Source of the DNA: Temnopleurus reevesii
Taxonomy: Eukaryota; Echinodermata; Echinoidea; Temnopleuroida; Temnopleuridae
Reading direction: 5' to 3'
DNA length: 13,608 bases
NCBI GenBank assembly: GCA_036244855.1
Contig: BQKZ01000983.1
Span: forward strand, 1 to 13,608
The notes below the pieces were generated by a model that was not told the origin of the DNA, did not search any database, and worked only from the letters and a program-made list of their open reading frames with translations. Shown piece after piece: positions 8,330 to 13,608 of the stretch. The stretch's first letter is position 1, and every line of letters starts with the position of its first letter. The position numbers were made by a program, and so were the translations under genes.

Positions 8330-8856
8330 TGCCTGCAATTTCGCTGAACTCTAGAGCACAATGTCAAACATGTAAATTCAGCCTCTGAGTGAACTCTAAG
8401 TGAAATGAGAAAAGTTTGCGCCTACTGGCTCAAAATCATGATTCTGATAAAGCATTTTTTTTCTTCCTTTATTGAATCTACACAATGTAGGTAAATATAA
8501 GGTACATCTACAGTAGATAAGAGAGGCTTCTTTCTCCACATTTATAGGCCAGGTTGAATTTACAGAAGAATCTCAATGATCATACCCTTACAATAATTCA
8601 TTCCTACATGTACTTCAAAATGCTTTTGGAAAGTGGACATTATGAATAGAGAACCCTACGCGCATGTCTCAACACATATTTTCCATAACCTATATGGTGT
8701 ACATGTACATGTATGTGTTTACTTCAAAACTAAATAAGTTCCTTCGGTTTTCAGAGCCCACCCAATTACAAAAAGCATTTGTATTTTGTCAAGCGGATAT
8801 TGTTCACTCATTTCTACCATGCTACCAAATCACACCCAATACATGTAGGTGTATAT
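8330..8856. other. Non-coding, possible upstream flank of a primer-binding site
   Basis: AT-rich, with several TACATGTA octamers (8605, 8700, 8706, 8840). If the site at 8857 is a true retroviral-type primer-binding site, a 5' LTR should end just before it. No obvious TG...CA terminus or repeated LTR copy is seen in the window, so no LTR is called. Confidence 0.4.
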
Positions 8857-8874
8857 TGGTGGCAGCGGTGGGAT
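8857..8874 (+). other. Primer-binding-site-like match to tRNA-Leu 3' end
   Basis: TGGTGGCAGCGGTGGGAT is the exact reverse complement of the 3' end of an animal tRNA-Leu (…ATCCCACCGCTGCCA) including the post-transcriptionally added CCA. LTR retrotransposons use such an 18-nt site, just downstream of the 5' LTR, to prime minus-strand DNA synthesis. Inclusion of CCA argues against a genomic tRNA gene, since eukaryotic genes do not encode it. No gag or pol frame follows, so at most this is a relic or a non-autonomous element. The tRNA end sequence is from memory. Confidence 0.55.
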
Positions 8875-9180
8875 ACTCTTGGTACAATCATCATCTTCAT
8901 TTTTTCTCGTTTCATCCTGCTTCCTTTGTTCAGTTGCTTTATTCCAGTATCATTATCTTTAATATGTAAATAGGATACAAGTATAATTACACATTTTGTC
9001 TCACTACATCTAATTTTTTCCATTACTTTGTATTTTTGTAACTTTAGGATATGTACCATAAAAGCATGCTTTTTAACATGTCTTATTCTGCTTTTGGTTA
9101 TTTCATTATTTGCAAACCTTATATTAATCCTCATTTCGTGCACTAATCATGCATTTATTTGTGACGATTTTTGTTCATAA
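8875..9180. other. AT-rich non-coding stretch between PBS-like site and LINE-like tail
   Basis: Multiple stop codons in all frames apart from overlapping short shadows, T-rich, no recognisable retroelement protein. Confidence 0.45.
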
Positions 9181-9265
9181 AGGTTTTTTTATCTGTAAAA
9201 AGAAAAGGAAAAATAGAATGAATAAATGAATTGAATTTACATTGACATTGACATTGAATTGAATG
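9181..9265 (+). mobile_element. Possible LINE 3' tail ending in (ACATTG)3
   Basis: An A-rich stretch containing AATAAATGAATTGAATTT leads into three perfect ACATTG units (9239-9256) and then AATTGAATGG. Many non-LTR retrotransposons of the CR1/L2/RTE type end in a short tandem repeat rather than poly(A), and this layout would fit. No reverse-transcriptase coding sequence is upstream, so any element is strongly 5'-truncated. A simple microsatellite is the alternative. Confidence 0.35.
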
Positions 9266-10315
9266 GAAATTTTGTCGTCTTCTGTCTTAGTGGGCATCAT
9301 GCAATAAAAGTGAGGTGACTCTGCAATTACAGAGAGGTGGTAAAATTATATCAGGAGTTTGTTCCTTCTATTCAGCCGATCAAGAGCATAACATAATTTT
9401 TGTGATCTGTTGCCCTTGTAGCTCTCGGCCCTCACATTACATAACTACAACTCCTTTTAATCCCAATTTACATGCTCTCATACAGTCCTGTATGTAGTTT
9501 AATAACCATTGGGTGTCAGTACACTTTCTACAAATAATCCAGGTCACAGAGTAATTAGTAGATTGGCAAGCAATTAACACCTTTACTAAGAGGTCATTTA
9601 CATACGGATGACTAGAAGCCTAATAGTCTCCATCAAGAATTTTTTACTAAAAGCTGTATGAGCTGTGCACATTGATGGAGTGATGATTGCAATAAAATCG
9701 TGAATTTTAACTGACATAGAATGATCGAATTTATAAATATGAAGGAATAAAATCAAATAAATAATCATATAAAGAACCTTTCAATGTTGTTTTGAGCAAG
9801 TTACATGTTCAGCAAAAATACAAACTGTGATTCACATACAATGTACATTATACACCGTACATGTACAACCAGAATTACTGATCTCTCATATTCATATTCC
9901 TGATGAGATTTGAAGAAAATTGTATTTCTTCAGTTCAGAAGCTCAAACTACGCCTGTGTATGCTCCAGAACTGCCATTACCGATACCATTACCCTGTGCA
10001 CATCTCCGTAAATGAGACAATTCAATTTGACACGCCTCTCGTTACACTGTGACACCAATACCACCAAGAGCATAAAATAGTTCTTCTTTCCGAGGAGACA
10101 ATTATCATTACACGAGGGTGAGAAATACATTTGTAGGATATGTCTTAAAGGAAGGAGCAAGTCCAAATTCCAAGTCTTGCAAATCGAAAGGTTTTTCATT
10201 CATTACGTTTGTGGAATTACAAACTACCTGTAAAGGGATGATATTATTTACCTGTGCAGTCTCGCCTAATTTGGTGTAAAAGGTATGAGGGTACTGTATA
10301 CCACAGAAAAAATAT
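9266..10315. other. Non-coding stretch, minor hairpins
   Basis: No gene is supported. Seen: CATACAG/CTGTATG hairpin with a 2-nt loop (9479-9494), and CTCCATCAA (9628-9636) inverted as TTGATGGAG (9672-9680). The minus-strand 83-codon frame at 9948-10199 lies in a somewhat GC-richer patch but has no recognisable domain. Confidence 0.5.
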
Positions 10316-10572
10316 AAATGTCTTGGTTTTTGTCATGTTGAAATACTAAGAAGTGGAAATATTATATCATGGGAAATGTTTTTGTACGGTGATAAAACTT
10401 TGGCATTTTCAATAAGAATTCAATGAAAATAGCAGTTGCAATAACGATCATCAAAATAATATGTATATTAAGAATTAAAGCAGGGATTGAGAAAATGTTA
10501 TAAAAATGATATGTCATTTTTATAACATTTTCTCAATCCCTGCTTTAATTTTTTTCAATATTCAGTCAACCT
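10316..10572 (+). repeat. Tandem duplication copy A
   Basis: First of two diverged direct copies offset by about 265 bp. Shared blocks include GTTTTTGTCATGTT (10326-10339 and 10591-10604), ATCATGGGAAATGTTTT, CTTTGGCATTTTCAATAAGAA, and an ATATTCAGTCAA terminus (10558-10569 and 10796-10807). Copy A uniquely carries the left arm of a 37-bp perfect hairpin. Origin of the unit is unknown; it could be a small satellite-like or segmental duplication. Confidence 0.8.
10473..10550. repeat. Perfect 37-bp inverted repeat with 4-nt loop
   Basis: The left arm at 10473-10509 is the exact reverse complement of the right arm at 10514-10550, with only TATG between. In tandem copy B the sequence aligned to the right arm (from 10754) is present in diverged form, but the left arm and loop are absent. 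The left arm is therefore a later inverted copy of the right arm. A transcript would fold into a single long perfect stem, unlike most pre-miRNAs, which have bulges and a larger loop. Confidence 0.9.
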
Positions 10573-10580
10573 TCTTGAAT

Positions 10581-10812
10581 TACATTCTTTGTTTTTGTCA
10601 TGTTTTAAACTCATGTTTTAATATTGAGAAGTGGTTATATTAAATCATGGGAAATGTTTTCCTACAGTGATAAACTTTGGCATTTTCAATAAGAATCAAA
10701 TAATAATAGACATGCCGCGTTACAATTATGATCATTAAAACATACAGTAAATATCATTTTTGAATATTTTCTTAATCACCACATCAATTTTATGAATATT
10801 CAGTCAATCTCC
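10581..10812 (+). repeat. Tandem duplication copy B
   Basis: Second diverged copy, lacking the hairpin's left arm. It has its own tandem duplication of a 13-mer, TCATGTTTTAAAC (10598-10610) followed by TCATGTTTTAATA (10611-10623), where copy A has a single shorter version. It otherwise follows copy A block by block. Confidence 0.8.
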
Positions 10813-11145
10813 TCTTTAAGTTTCTGCTCCCTGCGTAAACTACGTCTGAGCTGTGGTAGCACACATTGCAAATTAGCTCCAACAAAATTTGTGAAATCTA
10901 ATTTGGCACTTGTCACTGTGCATTGGATTCATACTACAAGATGGGTTCAGTTTCCCTGCCCATACTTTCTGGAGATGTCTATTAGGCGTAAATGAAGAAA
11001 TGCATTGCATATCTTCTGAAGAAAGCTAGGTTTGCGCTACAGGTAATCGGTAAATTTTAAGCATTCAACTTCTACATCTTCAGACGAGTTAATTTTTCGC
11101 TAGGGCATATCTTATGTACATTTATATTGTTTGTATTTTCACAAC
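10813..11145. other. Non-coding, nothing recognised
   Basis: AT-rich sequence with a short plus-strand open frame (to 10995) that shows no domain. No repeat structure is seen. Confidence 0.45.
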
Positions 11146-11295
11146 GTGACGGGAGCCAGAGGGTATTGTTACACAAAATGAGTTATAAATCCATTGAAAC
11201 GGGTAATTCTATAGAATTCACACGTTGTTTGAAAGGATGCCTGTTGAATTGGTGCTATGTCAGGATTTTTTTACAATACCCTTTGGCCCCGTCAC
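11146..11295. mobile_element. MITE-like element with 23-24-bp terminal inverted repeats
   Basis: The left terminus (11146-11169, starting GTGACGGGAGCCAG) and the inverted right terminus (11273-11295, starting on minus GTGACGGGGCCAAAGGG) differ by one or two substitutions and one indel; GTGACGGG and AGGGTATTGT are shared exactly. Total length is about 150 bp. A perfect 14-bp palindrome, AATTCTATAGAATT (11205-11218), lies near the centre. No clean target-site duplication is visible, so exact ends and superfamily are not assigned. A short plus-strand frame crosses it but is a repeat artefact. Confidence 0.7.
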
Positions 11296-11608
11296 TTCGA
11301 GAAAACATGGATGATGTGTAGAGGACTATGTGGAAAAGACAAAAAGGGGACAAAAAATGCTCTCAACCACTGGCAAACAGTACTAACTTTGATTTACATA
11401 TAAGTGTTAGAGCAAATATCCAACAAAACCATCACTTCTTATAATTCTACTTGATATTATGGAACCATACAGTTTGGATAATAGAGTACCTAACAAAATC
11501 ATAATTGAATAGCCCTCTGCACATAGCGAACATCGGAAATTACAAGAAATTATGCTACATGTAATACAGATATGAAAATTTAGTGAATTGCAAAACTGCA
11601 CAGATGCA

Positions 11609-11626
11609 ATCCCACCGCTGCCACCA
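11609..11626 (-). other. Second tRNA-Leu PBS-like site, opposite strand
   Basis: ATCCCACCGCTGCCACCA is the exact reverse complement of the site at 8857-8874; with 11608 it matches 19 nt of a tRNA-Leu 3' end plus CCA. On the minus strand it would be a primer-binding site, preceded there by GTCCACATC, where the CA could be an LTR end two bases before the site. A retroposed fragment of mature tRNA-Leu read on plus is the alternative; upstream plus-strand sequence lacks a T-loop B box, which argues against it. Confidence 0.5.
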
Positions 11627-12641
11627 GATGTGGACAAAAATATGAATACATGTATGTACTAAGACCATGGCTAAGACTAAAGAGTATACAAAAGCACACA
11701 ATTGTATCTGTTTCTATAAATTTTACATTTTCCATTGCTTCTGTAGCCACTTTGCCCATCCTCATCCCTAGGTTGGGCCATTTTCTGAGGGTCAGTCAGT
11801 TGAGAGCATTCAAACACTTTTGGGGGGAGGGGGGCTTATCAAGCTATTCCTTGAACATGGATGTGTGAAAACTGAAAAGGGGGAATATACATTTGTACAT
11901 GTAACACCTTTTTAGCCCAAAACGGATGATGTCTCATGTTTCATGAAGGACTGAAGGCCTCGCGGGTTCGGGGTCGTTTTGAGAGGGTAGGGCTGCATCA
12001 ACACATATTGAACTTGATATGCAGACAATAGGGTTCATGGGGTCACCAAGGTCATGTGAGGACAATACAGCTGTTGATTGGATAGTCTCTCTTCAAGGAT
12101 ATTGCAGGCAAATTGTGACAAATTGTGATAGGTGTAGTTGGTTTACAGTATATGTTATGCAAATAGTCACATCGAAAAATAACAATTATTTAAGGATAAT
12201 GAATATTTCTAGTACAAAACTTGGTTTCACTTCATCCCCATTCTACCTATTGTACAAAAAGTATTGAAACGCATTTACATTACTGTATTTGAGGCCTGAA
12301 TTTATATTACTCTGTATTACATAAGCAATGTTTTCACTATCTTGCAATTTTAGACTGATACAACACAATTGTGACTTGTTATTTTCACGTTTTGACAGTA
12401 TTTGTACACATATGAATGTGCATCATATGGCGTGGAAATTTTAGCAAGGCCATATGAAGATCGCGAAAATGAGACCACCAGGAAAATTTCAGATTATACA
12501 GTATATTGAATGGACTTCATGGGACACATTCACTATTCATTTCATTTTTACTTCATCTTTGGCACCTATGCATCCTCCTCAACAGAAAAAACATCTCTAT
12601 CCCCTTGACAACATGTGTTTAGAGAAAGCAAAGCACCAATG
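11627..12641. other. Non-coding stretch with G-runs and small repeats
   Basis: No gene is supported. Seen: two G6 runs separated by one A (11822-11834), CAAATTGTGA duplicated in perfect tandem (12109-12128), and TCATATGGC (12423-12431) inverted as GCCATATGA (12449-12457). Overlapping short open frames on both strands have no recognisable domain. Confidence 0.5.
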
Positions 12642-12994
12642 CAGGGTGCTACAGGAATGTTTGCACTACTTGCCCAGTGGACAAGTTTGGGCAAGTGGGT
12701 TTTCAAAGCACTTGCCCGAACATCAATTTCTCTTGCCCAAAATTTCAGAGCAAACAAAACAAAACATGTGATGGTATAACATTTAAATTGGCTGGCCTGT
12801 CTATGAAGATGGTCAAATGAAGGATCTTGCAACCGGATTCTCACAAAAATAATTATCATCATTATCATTCTCAGTCAATAATTTATACTCTTGGACCTAA
12901 AACCATTACTTGCCCATTTGGCCAAGTGACAATTTCATTTATTTGCCCAATGGCTATTGCCCTGGCATTCGGCACGTGGGTTTGTAGTGCCCTG
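12642..12994. mobile_element. hAT-like MITE with subterminal TTGCCC arrays
   Basis: CAGGGTGCTACA (12642-12653) is inverted as TGTAGTGCCCTG (12983-12994), 10 of 12 matching; CAGGG-type ends are typical of hAT transposons. The roughly 110 bp at each end carry TTGCCC at 12670, 12712, 12733, 12910, 12943 and 12957 and its complement GGGCAA at 12689. Two copies are near-perfect palindromes: ACTTGCCCAGTGGACAAGT (12668-12686) and ACTTGCCCATTTGGCCAAGT (12908-12927). Subterminal repeats bind transposase in studied hAT elements. Flanks CACCAATG and CCATGACT do not make a clean 8-bp duplication. The open frames across it on both strands are repeat artefacts; no transposase is encoded. Confidence 0.65.
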
Positions 12995-13494
12995 CCATGA
13001 CTTTGAAATACAATAGGGAAAATTATTTACTTTTTAATAACCTGGTTTATCAAATCTTATCTGACCCAGGCAACAGTACATAACCAAGAACCATCTTTGC
13101 CCAAATGTAGGTTATTTTGAGGTATGATCTGGGGTTATTCCAGGTCATTGTTTATTTGTCTGTATCCAGCAAAGCCCCCTGTTTCCCTGGAGTGTTGGCA
13201 GAATGTATGAGTCATTGGCAATGTGATGCTGGTACATGTACAAGTATGCAGTGCTACATGTGCAACCTACAGTTAGTGATTCATCTGGGGTAGGTTAACC
13301 TTCTGTTACATAGGACTGATACATTGAACTTGTTGGGATATTACTTTCCATCACACAGAGTTGAAACTTAAATTATGTGAAACTTTTCATGTAATTAGCA
13401 GTTTTTACTTTATATTCAGTCACATGTACATGTATAGTCATATTTTGTGTTTGTTATGCAATTGTTAATTGCTTTCTTCCTTGCCAAACCAACT
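12995..13494. other. Non-coding, nothing firmly recognised
   Basis: AT-rich. An isolated TTGCCC (13097) lies outside the MITE, and TCCCTGGAGTGTTGGCAG (13183-13200) weakly resembles the right end of the element at 6500. TACATGTA octamers occur at 13233 and 13427. Confidence 0.4.
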
Positions 13495-13608
13495 AAAGAA
13501 CATGTTTCCCCCTTGTTCTTTGACCCCCCCCCCCCCCCACCCCCAACCTTTACTCCTCTCTCCCTCCTGCTAATCAATCCCTCCCTCTCCCTCTTCCCTC
13601 CCTCCTCC
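13495..13608. repeat. Polypyrimidine tract with 15-C homopolymer
   Basis: C15 at 13524-13538, one A, then C5, followed by CTCCCTCCC-type repeats to the window end. The complementary strand would carry G15-T-G5, able in principle to form a G-quadruplex. Homopolymer length is likely to be uncertain in the assembly. Confidence 0.85.

Noticed and set aside
10473..10550. A canonical microRNA precursor
   Set aside because: The stem is perfectly paired with a 4-nt loop, and the comparison with copy B explains it as a recent inverted insertion; small-RNA evidence would be needed.
12454..12868. Overlapping plus (105 codons) and minus (100 codons) frames
   Set aside because: Both run through the hAT-like MITE; the repeated Leu-Pro-type residues come from the TTGCCC motifs, not from a protein.
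1..13608. CRISPR array, operon, phage or bacterial features
   Set aside because: No regularly spaced direct repeats, no Shine-Dalgarno-linked coding runs and no coding density; all evidence points to animal nuclear DNA.

Overview
The window reads as non-coding, repeat-rich DNA from an animal nuclear genome, most likely a marine invertebrate deuterostome such as a sea urchin or another echinoderm (inference). The support is: low G+C; no compact gene arrangement on either strand; tRNA-headed SINEs with a tail resembling an L2 LINE; many small inverted-repeat DNA transposons (MITEs); and strong over-use of the palindromic octamer TACATGTA. One base, at 7736, is an N. No protein-coding gene can be supported. 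The open frames longer than 60 codons are AT-driven, low-complexity, or lie inside repeats, and none shows a recognisable domain. The window is best described as intergenic or large-intron sequence.

Layout. 1-130 is a slightly GC-richer edge with one weak exon-like frame. 160-340 is purine-rich low complexity. 1149-1430 carries clustered TGACCT half-sites and looks like a dispersed repeat. 2015-2215 is a polypyrimidine tract. 3780-4040 is a CpG-containing, higher-GC patch. 4040-4462 holds two minus-strand tRNA-derived SINE copies in tandem, followed by an inverted-repeat structure at 4449-4690 and a nested hairpin with paired CRE-like sites at 4770-4813. 6494-7112 holds two MITE-like insertions, each bounded by direct repeats, with smaller inverted repeats between them. 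8857-8874 matches a tRNA-Leu primer-binding site, and 9181-9265 resembles a LINE 3' tail. 10316-10812 is a diverged tandem duplication; one copy has a perfect 37-bp hairpin that the other lacks. 11146-11295 is a terminal-inverted-repeat element. 11609-11626 is the reverse complement of the same tRNA-Leu primer-binding site. 12642-12994 is a hAT-like MITE with a cluster of TTGCCC motifs near its ends. 13495-13608 is a polypyrimidine tract with a 15-C run.

There is no pathway or operon to describe; the interest lies in the mobile-element archaeology. The two strongest observations are the 37-bp perfect hairpin, whose insertion can be read against its own tandem sister copy and looks like a template-switch or fold-back event, and the hAT-like element with subterminal palindromic TTGCCC arrays. 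All family assignments come from recognising termini and motifs by eye, not from alignment to a repeat library.
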